Source: Paenibacillus ginsengarvi
GTDB taxonomy: Bacteria > Bacillota > Bacilli > Paenibacillales > NBRC-103111
Assembly: GCF_003626695.1 (NCBI RefSeq)
Contig: NZ_RBAH01000007.1
Location: 186,001-250,000 of the forward strand
Direction: 5' to 3'
DNA length: 64,000 bases
Shown: positions 18,701-26,834 of the stretch, piece after piece
Numbering within the stretch: the first letter of the stretch is position 1
Layout: each line of letters starts with the position of its first letter
Translations under genes and position numbers: made by a program
The notes under the pieces: generated by a model
Database searches by the model: none
Seen by the model: the letters and a program-made list of their open reading frames with translations, nothing else
What the model was told of the DNA's origin: nothing

Positions 18701-20247
18701 GCCCCGGTCAGTACCGCCGCATTCGTATGGCGCATTCCCTGCAGCAAGCCGGCATCGCGATCCCAAGTAAGCAGCGGACGGCAGTGCGGGTAAAACCCTG
18801 CCAGCACGTTCAGCGCCTCCAGCAGCCGCTCCCGCGACACTTCATGGAAGCTGTCGCTTCGCCTGTACAGGGCGAGCAGATCGTCCAGCTTCCATTCGAA
18901 CGAGGCGACCATGGCCGCCGTCTGCTGACAAAATACGTCGATGGAACCCTCGGGAATGCAGATTCGCTCAATTCTGCGATCCGTAATTTCCCTCGCCAGC
19001 ACGGCGCACTCCGCAAGCTGCCCGCGATGTCTGGCCATAATGATGCCCCGGCTCACATCGCCGACGGAATGGCCGGCACGGCCGATCCGCTGAATGCCCG
19101 AAGCGGCCGATTGCGGCGAATCGATCTGGATGACGAGGTCGACATGCCCGACGTCGATGCCGAGCTCGAGCGACGAAGTCGCAACGAGACAGCGGAGCGA
19201 GCCGTCTTTCAGCGCTTTTTCGGTCATCAGCCGCTTCTCCCGGGAAACGCTGCCGTGGTGGGACCTTGCCATTTCATGCCCGGCCATCTCGTTCAGATGA
19301 AGCGTCACCCGCTCGCACAACCTCCGGTTATTGACGAACACGAGGACGGAACGGCAGCCTTCCATCAGCTCCGTCAGCCGGGCGGCGATGACCGTCCAGA
19401 TCTCGGAGCGTTTTCCTTTCGATGCGCGGATTTCCGGCATCGTCACGGAAATGTCGAACGTTTTGTCCATAGCGCTTTGCACAATCGTAACCGGGCGTGC
19501 CTGCATGCGATCCTTCTCCTCGCCGCCGCTGGCTTCGTCATGCCCGGTCGCTTCCGTCCAGCCTCCGAGATAACGGGCGACCCGTTCCATCGGGTTAATC
19601 GTCGCCGAGACGCCGATGCGCTGCAGCGGGCGGCCGCACCAGCTCTCGAGCCGCTCGAGCGTTACCGACAAATGCATGCCGCGCTTATCCTCCGCCAAGT
19701 CGTGGATTTCGTCGACTATGACCTTCTCCACCGTTCGCAGCGTCTGGCGCGCCTTCTCGGATGCCAGCAAAATGTACAGCGATTCCGGCGTCGTCACGAG
19801 CACGTCCGGCGGATGGCGCAGCATGGATGCCCTCGTGCTCTGCGTCGTATCTCCGGTTCGGACGCCCGCCGTAATGCTCGTCCACGGATTTCCGGTTTGC
19901 TCCTCGTAAAGCCGCCCGTACGGCTCCAGCTCCTTGATGAAGCCGAGCAGATGGTCGTGGATGTCGTTATTGAGCGCCTTCAGCGGAGTGACGTAGATCA
20001 GGCGCACTCCCCGCTCCGTATAAGTGTTTCTCGCAGCGGCTATTCCGTTCAGGCACGGAAGCAGCGCCGCCAGCGTTTTGCCCGAGCCGGTAGGAGCAGC
20101 GAGCAGCACATGCCGCCCCGATACAATCGGCTCCCACGTTCTCGTCTGGATATCGGTCGGATTTCCGAACTTGTCGCGGAACCATGCCCCCAGTACGGGA
20201 TGGCAGCCCGGTCCGGGTCCGCCGCCTTGCCAAGCCTCGTTGTCCAT
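15757..20247 (-). CDS. lhr: Lhr-like DEAD/DEAH-box ATP-dependent helicase, very large
   Basis: 1496-residue superfamily 2 helicase of the Lhr class, acting in nucleic-acid repair. Walker A is LLAAPTGSGKT (near residue 50), the DEIH box is in KVIVDEIHDLAEDKRG, followed by SAT motif RIGVSATINP, then TSSLELGIDVGHVDLVIQ and QRIGRAGHSVGD of the second RecA domain. The long C-terminal part (about 800 residues) is the winged-helix and Lhr-core extension. The start at 20247 is preferred to the upstream ATG at 20292 because GAGGAGG lies 10 bases before it; the upstream one has none. Single gene. Confidence 0.88.
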   Translation of the reverse strand: MDNEAWQGGGPGPGCHPVLGAWFRDKFGNPTDIQTRTWEPIVSGRHVLLAAPTGSGKTLAALLPCLNGIAAARNTYTERGVRLIYVTPLKALNNDIHDHLLGFIKELEPYGRLYEEQTGNPWTSITAGVRTGDTTQSTRASMLRHPPDVLVTTPESLYILLASEKARQTLRTVEKVIVDEIHDLAEDKRGMHLSVTLERLESWCGRPLQRIGVSATINPMERVARYLGGWTEATGHDEASGGEEKDRMQARPVTIVQSAMDKTFDISVTMPEIRASKGKRSEIWTVIAARLTELMEGCRSVLVFVNNRRLCERVTLHLNEMAGHEMARSHHGSVSREKRLMTEKALKDGSLRCLVATSSLELGIDVGHVDLVIQIDSPQSAASGIQRIGRAGHSVGDVSRGIIMARHRGQLAECAVLAREITDRRIERICIPEGSIDVFCQQTAAMVASFEWKLDDLLALYRRSDSFHEVSRERLLEALNVLAGFYPHCRPLLTWDRDAGLLQGMRHTNAAVLTGAGTIPQSSAYPVYLADARVHIGELDEEYIHESRPGDVFQLGTASYRIVSIKGDRIYASEVEANAYSEIPFWRGDGPGRSHELSCKVGELLEELDERADTESESVTVTWLQRTYMLDEHAASSLVGLVDAQKAASSVPNRRRIVVEHYLDDVKRHHLVLHTIFGRRTNRTWMLALQRLYETRVAGKLYAYVRDNGIEFIFPEWSPEYADLWRSVQEYNLEELLAEALPSSPLFGITFRHLAGTSLLLARGFSRVPLWKQRMRSERLLEESLPYAGRFPFIREAMRISMYESLDPERVKELFRDIGEGRVLIDVRNVGYPSPFAAQFVWENVNTLMYESDAVSEDIQYRLLSVNKQLAGQFFEPAAFQQAMDAEEAQAWIDGRFSPAAVSGGTEKEAGETEDRGGEWLSRIPPAERLLRLLKRQGDLSFGEIRSRLGEGVSADEALAGLRGNRQVAEISMAGERRWICADEKDTYAAFPADEASSSFVLRRYADRQIAFTAEQLAERFGLSIELAERWIRHWIDDSTIERSPFAKSPEEPLWTSRSASSRLLRFSVGQMRKRAEPVEPDRYFQMLLALQYVLPESRLSGMDGLRQAIARLQGMYLPISHWESFVFPARVTDYKKDMLDLLCASGEAVWFGRKEEGEKDGRIAFYLTESKELLAAEGRVAGPSSEPELLDLLGRKGASFLTGLSRDTGYAPSELMERLMRLVWEGRVSNDQFAPIRLHGTGSGAKTSRKGFQSGLGRWYAVAATDAEPGAGMAAFGSAAAATEEISPEKMVVAWVHHLLQSFGIITRDVIAKHVPGETDRLQDTIRKLEDWGMLARGFWIRGLPYMQVAAPDTVERLRQLNVQAEGQTVVLSSVDPANPYGALLKWPERQKVAFARKPGNFLVFRRGRWVLWIENNGKRFVTIDPEWLKAERGEAEVVLEAVRVMLRQSGLRKIVVDSWNGAAVPGTEAAELFRRIGAESDRDAFVLWPSSLKG

Positions 20248-20939
20248 CCTTTGTTCGCCTCCTCGGGTCGGAACGAATATATGTTCGATCATATCACAAA
20301 ACGGCGAAATAGTAAGTTTGCTTTTAATCGTTTACAAGGCAGAAATAGGCTCGTCTTCGCCAGTCATAGTACCAGTATGGACAATTTTCCCATTCGTCAA
20401 TGTTGCTGCGTAGCGGTAGCTTGTTTCGGGTACAAGCCCTTAGGAGAATACGAACACCACTACTTCGGGCTACGGACCCGGAACAACGCTATGTTCTCGT
20501 CCGGAACCGGGTTCGCTTCCAACCGCCGTGCCGGCTTAACGGAACAAAAGCTTCCGTTATTAACTAAAGCTCCACCCTTACCTGTCACTTAGCGGAACCA
20601 AATCATCCGCTATGCCCTCGGCAAAAGCCGGATTCGGCCCCCTCCGCAGGACTTAACGGAAAAAATGCTTCCGTTATCGCTCGGTTCCACCCTTCCCGGT
20701 ACGGTTAACGGAACAAATGCTTCCGCTATGCCATACCGCTGGTTGTTCCACCAAGATAGCTCCCTTCCTTCCGTTCGCCCATGTTCGTTCATCAATGGTG
20801 CCGCAAGGCGCAGAATGCCTCTGTCGCCAAAAATGAACGACAGAACAAATTTTGCGAATAATGGTACAAAGAAAACGGCCGCCCGGTTTGTTATGATGGG
20901 GCTGTAGTTCCACTTGAGAACGGAAAGGAGCGCTGCCGC
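20248..20939. other. Intergenic stretch with a palindromic repeat cluster
   Basis: 692 bases between the helicase and a rightward gene. It holds four 23-base palindromes between 20537 and 20728 and otherwise no coding frame I can support; long frames here are unsupported extensions of shadow frames over the helicase. The last 60 bases lead into the ribosome-binding site AAAGGAG at 20924-20930. Confidence 0.6.
20537..20728. repeat. Cluster of four 23-base REP-like palindromes
   Basis: Units at 20537-20559, 20590-20612, 20654-20676 and 20706-20728. Each has the form TARCGGAA, seven variable bases, TTCCGYTA, with a shorter 7-bp stem in the second. Unit starts are 53, 64 and 52 bases apart. The arms co-vary between A:T and G:C at the third position, which points to selection on the pairing. 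The same unit occurs near 40.0-40.25 kb. Confidence 0.8.
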
Positions 20940-22598
20940 TTGGACCGACGAACCAATCAGGATGCGGCGAAACGCCCATCCCCGGAATCGGGATTGTCCG
21001 GCAAACGTCTTACCCGGAGAACGCTGCTGGCTTCGCTCGGAGTAGCTGGCGCTGCCGCCATGCTAGGTACCGCCGGCGCGGCAATTCGGCATTCGACGAT
21101 TCAAAGTGCCCCCGGCGGCTCCGCCTACTCCGGAAACGCATCTCTTGCTTCTCCCGCAGCGGCTGCGGGCCTGCAATCGGAAATGGCTACGGCGTACCCG
21201 CAGGTCGATTTCGTCCGTCTGCTTCGGGATCATAATGAAACCGCTTCCGATTTATATGCCAAGGTGACCGGCAATCGCTCGCTCGAGGTGCTCGTTCCAT
21301 TTAAAGGCAAACGGTGCGCCCACTACGCCTTCGCCAAAGATCCGAACGACGATTTTATCAAAATGCTTGGCGGCTCCGTCTCCCTGGTGGAGCCCGTGTT
21401 CGAGCGCACCGTGGCTATCGATTACGCGGCGCAAACGGGCACTTGGGTGACCGGATTCCCGCCGAACGAATATACGACCGAGATCGGGGCTACTTTCTCT
21501 TTCACGTTTGACGGAACCGGCTTCGATTTCCGGCATTACACCGATAATCGCGGCGGCGTATGGGAATTCGGCGTGGACGGTCAGCCGCTCGCAACCGTCA
21601 GCACCCATATCGACGCCGTTCCCGCCGGGCAAGTGACGGCCGGTATAGCGACGAGGCCGGTCGCGCGCGGCCTCTCCGCCGGAACGCATACCGTGATCGC
21701 CACGTTCCGGGGCGCGGACCCGGACCACGCTCCTTCGGGCGGTACGGCGCGGGGCTGGGTGCGGAGCGCGGTTCATCAAACGGCCAAGGACGACATATAC
21801 CGGACAGCCTACGTGTATGGAAGCGGCGTTTCGCTGAATCCGGTCAAGCTGTTCGACGTCCTGCACTCGTGGAGCAACAAGGAATTCGCGCTGAGCATAA
21901 CTCCTGCGGGATCCTCGCTGCCGAGCCAATTTTTGCCCGAGCATAGCAATATCGGCACTGTATTCGCCGTAGCGCAGCGCATCTATTTCGATCAAACGGA
22001 AATTACGAGCTGGACGGCCGAGCCGTCGCTGCGGCCCGTCAAGTCCGTCACAATCGTGCAGCAGCTTGTAGGCAGGCATCCTGCCGATCCGGCGAACCCA
22101 CTCGCGGACATCAGCTGCGTGCATACTATAACGGCCCGAGGCGTATCGGTCAAAGCGAAAATCACCTGGCTGCGCGATGTCCTCATCAGTACCGGCTACG
22201 GCATGATGTTCCCCGTCTTCGGTTCGTTTGCGCGCACGCTTGTGACCGGATGCGGCAATAGCTATAACGCTACCGCGACCGACGGAAGCACGACCGACCT
22301 GACGGAAGGCGATCAGGCGGAAAGCTATGCCTTCATTCCGCGGGACGGCGGAACGAACGGAGCGCCCGATACGGTCGTCGCCATGACGATTCACGATAGC
22401 GCCAGAACGCTGCGCATGGGGCAGCCGGGACGAAGGCGCTCCGGCTCGATCCTGTGGCTCCAGCACCGCGATACGGAGATGCAGAAGCTGTATCCCCATG
22501 TATTTGACAACTACACGGCGGCAGCGGGAGAAACGTACGAAGCCGGGGGAACGTTTTTTATCGGCGAGCTGCCGCTTGCGGGTCGTTTTTACGGATAA
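20940..22598 (+). CDS. Tat-exported protein of unknown function with an inserted beta-rich domain
   Basis: 552 residues. The N-terminus has a twin-arginine motif TRRTLLASLG (Arg26-Arg27) and a hydrophobic stretch, so the protein is probably exported folded by Tat. Residues about 147-300 form an insertion not present in the paralogue that follows; it looks like a jelly-roll or galactose-binding domain (FTFDGTGFDFRHYTDNRGGVWEF, VDGQPLATV, GLSAGTHTVIATFRG). The flanking core is shared with the next gene (WSNKEFALSITPAG, LPEHSNIGTVFAV, LWLQHRD). The TTG at 20940 has AAAGGAG before it. Function not recognised; a polysaccharide-related role is only a guess. Confidence 0.6.
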   Translation: MDRRTNQDAAKRPSPESGLSGKRLTRRTLLASLGVAGAAAMLGTAGAAIRHSTIQSAPGGSAYSGNASLASPAAAAGLQSEMATAYPQVDFVRLLRDHNETASDLYAKVTGNRSLEVLVPFKGKRCAHYAFAKDPNDDFIKMLGGSVSLVEPVFERTVAIDYAAQTGTWVTGFPPNEYTTEIGATFSFTFDGTGFDFRHYTDNRGGVWEFGVDGQPLATVSTHIDAVPAGQVTAGIATRPVARGLSAGTHTVIATFRGADPDHAPSGGTARGWVRSAVHQTAKDDIYRTAYVYGSGVSLNPVKLFDVLHSWSNKEFALSITPAGSSLPSQFLPEHSNIGTVFAVAQRIYFDQTEITSWTAEPSLRPVKSVTIVQQLVGRHPADPANPLADISCVHTITARGVSVKAKITWLRDVLISTGYGMMFPVFGSFARTLVTGCGNSYNATATDGSTTDLTEGDQAESYAFIPRDGGTNGAPDTVVAMTIHDSARTLRMGQPGRRRSGSILWLQHRDTEMQKLYPHVFDNYTAAAGETYEAGGTFFIGELPLAGRFYG

Positions 22599-22674
22599 AC
22601 CGGGCATTCCCCGCGATTTAGTATGGAATTTTTTGTCTGGCGGCGTTATGATGAAGACGAGGAGTGATGTTAAC

Positions 22675-23730
22675 GTGAACAATTCACATACCGCCTCTTC
22701 GTCAACAAGTGGCGAAGTGCACATTCCGGACGTTTCCGGGCAAACGGATTACGTTCGGCTTCTGCGGGAACATAGCATCGATACGGAAACGCTGTATGCG
22801 AGAGTAGGCGGGGACCGCCTGATCGAGGTGCTGCTGCCGATCGACGGAGCGCGAACCGCCCATTACGTCTTCGGTAAAGATCAGCACGACGACTTCATCC
22901 TGTTTCGCGACGGGGCAGTATCGGAGTGGAGCCGGACGATTGGTCCGGATGGCGCAGAATCGGTGACCGCGAACAAGAAGTTCGACGTGCTGAAGCCGTG
23001 GAGCAACAAGGAGTACGCCCTGAGCGTCTCTCCGGCGGGCAGCGGCTTCAAGGCGCAGTGGCTGCCCGAGCATAACCGGACGGGGACGGTGTTCGCCGTA
23101 TCCCAGCAGCTTTATATCGACGATGCGGAGAAAGCGGAATGGAGCGAGGAGCAGGCGTTCAAGCCGGTACGGACCGTAAGAATCGAACAGCGCATGCTCG
23201 GGATTCATCCGGACGAGCCGACGGCTCCCGTCGCAGAAATCGATTGCACACATCTCGTGGACCATAACGGGGTTCATGTCCGCTCCGTCGTCCGCTGGCT
23301 GCGCCCCGTAACGATCGGAGCCGGATACGGCGTAATGGTTCCAGTGGACGGCGCGTTCGCGGGCGAGCTATACACCGGCCTTGGGCATCGATACGACGCT
23401 ACCGCCACTGACGGAAGCAGAACGAATCTGCGCGATAACGACGAGGCCGTCAGCTATGCGTTCGTATCTCGGCCGGAGAAAACTGGAGAGGCCGCAGACT
23501 TCGCCGCCGCGATGACCGTTCGCAACATCGCCGCCACATTCCGTTACGACCAGCCGGGACGGCGGACCGAAGAGTCCGTTGTTTGGCTGCAGCACCGCAA
23601 TGCGGGGATTCAGAAGCTGTATCCCCATGTATTCGCCCATCACACGGCCGAAGCGGGCGACGTGTACGAGGCTTCGGGCACTTATTATGTCGGTATGTGG
23701 CCGGCCGGGGCCAGGACCTTAACGGAATAA
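22675..23730 (+). CDS. Short paralogue of the preceding Tat-exported protein
   Basis: 351 residues. It aligns with the neighbour over both ends (DYVRLLREHSIDTETLYARV; WSNKEYALSVSPAG; LPEHNRTGTVFAVSQQLY; GVMVPVDGAFAGELYTGLGHRYDATATDGS; LWLQHRN-type ending VVWLQHRNAGIQKLYPHVF) but has only about ten residues where the neighbour carries about 150. No signal peptide is visible, so it may stay in the cytoplasm. The GTG at 22675 is chosen because GAGGAG lies about 10 bases before it. Function unknown. A hairpin terminator follows. Confidence 0.6.
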   Translation: MNNSHTASSSTSGEVHIPDVSGQTDYVRLLREHSIDTETLYARVGGDRLIEVLLPIDGARTAHYVFGKDQHDDFILFRDGAVSEWSRTIGPDGAESVTANKKFDVLKPWSNKEYALSVSPAGSGFKAQWLPEHNRTGTVFAVSQQLYIDDAEKAEWSEEQAFKPVRTVRIEQRMLGIHPDEPTAPVAEIDCTHLVDHNGVHVRSVVRWLRPVTIGAGYGVMVPVDGAFAGELYTGLGHRYDATATDGSRTNLRDNDEAVSYAFVSRPEKTGEAADFAAAMTVRNIAATFRYDQPGRRTEESVVWLQHRNAGIQKLYPHVFAHHTAEAGDVYEASGTYYVGMWPAGARTLTE

Positions 23731-23750
23731 ACGGCCCCGATACGCACAAA

Positions 23751-23791
23751 GGGGCGGGATTCGCACCGTTTCATGCGGTGCCTCCCGCCCC
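23751..23791. terminator. Two-tier hairpin terminator between convergent genes
   Basis: GGGGCGGGA at 23751-23759 pairs with TCCCGCCCC at 23783-23791, and inside it GCACCG at 23763-23768 pairs with CGGTGC at 23776-23781. Weak T runs lie on both sides. Confidence 0.7.
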
Positions 23792-23879
23792 TGCTTTATG
23801 CCTAAATTCCAGCCGTACGAGCCCGTTCCGTTCGGAAACCGTCGGCTTCGCGGCGATCTCCCTTTATTCCCTTCCCCGT

Positions 23880-24746
23880 TCAGCGAATTTCCCCGTTCGA
23901 AGCAAAGCGGACCGCACGGCTCACCAGCGGCGGCAGCACCGATACGTGACCTTCATCCGGAAACTCATGGAAACGGAGCTTCAGCCCTTTCCCCTCCAGC
24001 GGCGCGAGACGTTCGGCAAGCTCCCTGGCGTTATCGACCATCCGGCTCTTATGGCTGCCTTCCAGTCCCCCTACGCCTATAAACAGCGAAGCCTCCACTC
24101 CCTGCGCGTTACATCTGCGGACGAAATCGCGCTCCTCCTCGTCGAACAGACGCCTGCTCCAATGAATCGACGGACTGCCGGCGATATACGTCCGGAAAGC
24201 GGACGGCTTCGTAAACAGCGTGTGCAGCACGAAAAGCCCTCCGAGCGAATGGCCGAACAATGCCGTCTTCGACCGGTCTACCGGATATTCGCGCTCGATG
24301 ACCGGCTTCAACTCCTGCTCGATAAACCGCAGAAACGCATCCGCTCCGCCGTGCTTCGGCCAAGGCGAGCCGTCCGGCCTCGCGGGCAGCTCGGACACGT
24401 CCGCCGGCAGCGTGTAATCATAATAGCGGCCCGGCGCAAAAGGCACCTCCGCGTTGTAGCCGATGCCGACAATCAGCATCGGGATGACCCCGCTTTTCTC
24501 CGGACGGTTCCCTTGCACCCGCACCGCTTCCGTCAGCGTACCGAATACGGAGTTCGGATCAAGCGTATACAGAACGGGGTAACCTCCCTCGGGCGGCGGC
24601 GACGCCGGCACCGACACGAATATCCGATACTCGCGTTTTTCCTCCTGCGACACCATATCCCACTGCGCGGTACGGGGAATCGTAACCCCGCGCTTGGACA
24701 CGCCCCCGGCAGCTTGATGCCTATTTTCCTGATTCGTTAAACTCAC
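23880..24746 (-). CDS. Alpha/beta-hydrolase esterase of the siderophore esterase (Fes/BesA/IroE) family
   Basis: 288 residues. It has the esterase family motif FGHSLGGLFVLHTLF (nucleophile Ser) and a late EGHVSVLPPLV that holds the catalytic His. Such enzymes cleave the trilactone of imported ferric siderophores to release iron. It is the last gene of a Fur-controlled unit: esterase, binding protein, two FecCD permeases and this esterase. The GTG at 24746 has GGAGG 10 bases upstream. Confidence 0.82.
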   Translation of the reverse strand: MSLTNQENRHQAAGGVSKRGVTIPRTAQWDMVSQEEKREYRIFVSVPASPPPEGGYPVLYTLDPNSVFGTLTEAVRVQGNRPEKSGVIPMLIVGIGYNAEVPFAPGRYYDYTLPADVSELPARPDGSPWPKHGGADAFLRFIEQELKPVIEREYPVDRSKTALFGHSLGGLFVLHTLFTKPSAFRTYIAGSPSIHWSRRLFDEEERDFVRRCNAQGVEASLFIGVGGLEGSHKSRMVDNARELAERLAPLEGKGLKLRFHEFPDEGHVSVLPPLVSRAVRFASNGEIR

Positions 24747-24794
24747 CGTAGCTCATTCCTCCATTTCCGTACGGTTCGATTCGAACCGCTACCG

Positions 24795-25823
24795 TCAGCT
24801 TTTTCTTTTTTGCCGATACAACAAATAAATGAAATACGGAACGCCGAGAATGGCGACAACGATGCCGACCGGAATCTCCGAAGGAGCTACGAGCGTCCTG
24901 CCGATTAAGTCGGATACCATGACGAGCAAGGCACCCACGATGGCGCAAACCGGCAGCAAACGAAGGTGCGAATGCCCTACGAGACGCCTCGCGATATGGG
25001 GAGCCATCAGGCCGATGAAGCCGACGCCGCCGGAAACGGACACGCAGGCGCCGACAATGCCGATGCTGCTGACCAGAAGCCATGTTTTTTCTTTGCCGGA
25101 GCTTACGCCCACGCTTCTCGCGCTGTTCTCATCCAGCTGAAACAAGTCGAGGATATAGCTTTTTCGGATCATGACCGGGAGAAACATGACAAACCAGGGC
25201 AGCATCGACACGATGTATTTCCAGTTTGCGTTGTAGATGCTCCCGGATGTCCATACCGTGGCCATCTCGAAATCTTTCGCGTTCATCTTAAGCGTCAAGA
25301 ACAGCGAAACGGCCCCGAGACCCGAACCGATGGCGATCCCCGTCAGCAGCAGCCGCTGCGAATCCAGCTTGCCATTTTTCCACGCGAACAAAAAAATGAG
25401 CAGCGCGGCGAGCAGGCCGCCCGTCAGCCCAAACAGCGGCATAGCGAGAACGGCCGCCCAGCCTTTCGCCTTAACACTGCCTTGAAAGAAAAACAAAAAG
25501 ATGACCATAGCCGCGCCGGCTCCGGCGTTAATACCTAGGATGCCCGGATCGGCCAGCCCGTTGCGCGTCACGCCCTGGATAACCGCGCCCGCCATGCCGA
25601 GCCCGGCTCCGACGAGAATGGCGATCACGATACGCGGTAGGCGGAATTCGAATATGACCAGATCGAGATCCTTTTGCGGTGCGATACGAAGCAGGGTGCC
25701 GAACACGTCGCGAACAGACATGTCGAACGCGCCGTTTGACATGCTGATGTACAGTGTCGCAACAATCAGCCCGAGCCCGGCAAATAAAACGGTGTACAAA
25801 CGCCTCCTCGACTTGTTAGGCAT
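24795..25823 (-). CDS. feuC: Iron-siderophore ABC transporter permease (FecCD family)
   Basis: 342 residues with about nine or ten membrane segments. The family signature GLMAPHIARRLVGHSHLRLLP that contacts the ATPase is near residue 270, plus an early FEFRLPRIVIAILVGAGLGMAGAVIQG. It overlaps the upstream permease gene by 8 bases, so the two are translated together. The order feuA-feuB-feuC with an adjoining esterase matches the Bacillus Feu system for bacillibactin. The symbol is by analogy. Confidence 0.9.
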   Translation of the reverse strand: MPNKSRRRLYTVLFAGLGLIVATLYISMSNGAFDMSVRDVFGTLLRIAPQKDLDLVIFEFRLPRIVIAILVGAGLGMAGAVIQGVTRNGLADPGILGINAGAGAAMVIFLFFFQGSVKAKGWAAVLAMPLFGLTGGLLAALLIFLFAWKNGKLDSQRLLLTGIAIGSGLGAVSLFLTLKMNAKDFEMATVWTSGSIYNANWKYIVSMLPWFVMFLPVMIRKSYILDLFQLDENSARSVGVSSGKEKTWLLVSSIGIVGACVSVSGGVGFIGLMAPHIARRLVGHSHLRLLPVCAIVGALLVMVSDLIGRTLVAPSEIPVGIVVAILGVPYFIYLLYRQKRKS

Positions 25824-26823
25824 GTTTGCCGCCCCCTCTCGTCCTGATCAAATAAAGGAAGAAAGGAACGCCGAGAATCGCCGTCACGACTCCGACCGGC
25901 ATTTCGTAAGGGTAGTTCAGGAAACGCGCCAGCACGTCGCACAGCGCCAGGAACAGTCCGCCGAGTACGCCGGCGAGCGGAATAATGCGGGTGTAATTGA
26001 CTCCGGTCAAAAAACGCGCAATATGAGGAACGATCAGGCCGACAAAGCCGATTTTGCCCGCGAGAGCGACGGCGATGCCGGTAAGGATAACGACGCTCCC
26101 GGTCGCCGCGAATTTGATCATCGTCGTTTTTTGTCCCAGGCCGGTCGCCAATTCGTCGCCCAGCGACAAAATCGTAATCGACTTCGATAGCCAGATGGCG
26201 ACGGCGATCCCCACTATCGCGAAAGGTATGGCCAGCTTGATGAGACCGGGGTCCATCTGATGCAGCCTGGCGTTATACCAGAAACTGATATTTTGCGATA
26301 CCTGGAAATAAATCGAGATCGCCGAGGATATGCTGCTCAGGAACGTGCCGATAATGGTGCCTAGTATCGCCATCCTGACCGGCGACATTCCTCCCGGCAG
26401 CAGGCTCGCCATCGAGAGGACGAGCACGATGCTGAACGCCGAACCTACGAACGAATACAGGATCATTTCCAGCGAAGTAGAGTTCGGCAAAAACACCATG
26501 CACAGCGTAATCGCAAACGCCGACCCGTCGGAAACGCCCATAATGGAAGGGGACGCGAGATCGTTTCTCGTCATCCCCTGCATCAGCGCCCCCGATATGG
26601 CCAGGAACGCTCCGATCAGCAGCGCCCCCACGACCCGGGGCAATCTCGAATGCATAATGATCTGATGATTGACGTTGCCCGGATCGAAGTGCAGCAGCGC
26701 GTCGCGGACGACGCCCGCATCGATCTGCTTCGCCCCGTACAGGATCGACAGCAGCATCGTGAGGGCGATCAGAACCGGCGAGCACCACATCACCAGGGCG
26801 AAGAAGGAAACCTTGGATCGCAT
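25816..26823 (-). CDS. feuB: Iron-siderophore ABC transporter permease (FecCD family)
   Basis: 335 residues, multi-pass membrane protein. Visible family elements are MHSRLPRVVGALLIGAFLAISGALMQGMTRNDLASPSIMG in order, and GLIVPHIARFLTGVNYTRIIPL, the ATPase-coupling loop. It begins 11 bases after the binding-protein stop with only a weak ribosome site and overlaps the next permease. The two permeases should form a heterodimeric import channel. No ATPase lies nearby. Confidence 0.9.
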   Translation of the reverse strand: MRSKVSFFALVMWCSPVLIALTMLLSILYGAKQIDAGVVRDALLHFDPGNVNHQIIMHSRLPRVVGALLIGAFLAISGALMQGMTRNDLASPSIMGVSDGSAFAITLCMVFLPNSTSLEMILYSFVGSAFSIVLVLSMASLLPGGMSPVRMAILGTIIGTFLSSISSAISIYFQVSQNISFWYNARLHQMDPGLIKLAIPFAIVGIAVAIWLSKSITILSLGDELATGLGQKTTMIKFAATGSVVILTGIAVALAGKIGFVGLIVPHIARFLTGVNYTRIIPLAGVLGGLFLALCDVLARFLNYPYEMPVGVVTAILGVPFFLYLIRTRGGGKHA

Positions 26824-26834
26824 ATCGCGTTAGC

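Noticed and set aside
17629..20592. Long plus-strand open frame opposite the helicase
   Set aside because: It is antisense to a gene with strong helicase motifs on the minus strand; its translation is Arg/His-rich and shows no motif, as expected for a GC-rich shadow frame.
20537..20728. CRISPR array
   Set aside because: Units are palindromes of 23 bases with variable spacing and degenerate sequence; there are no uniform spacers of 30-40 bases and no cas gene.
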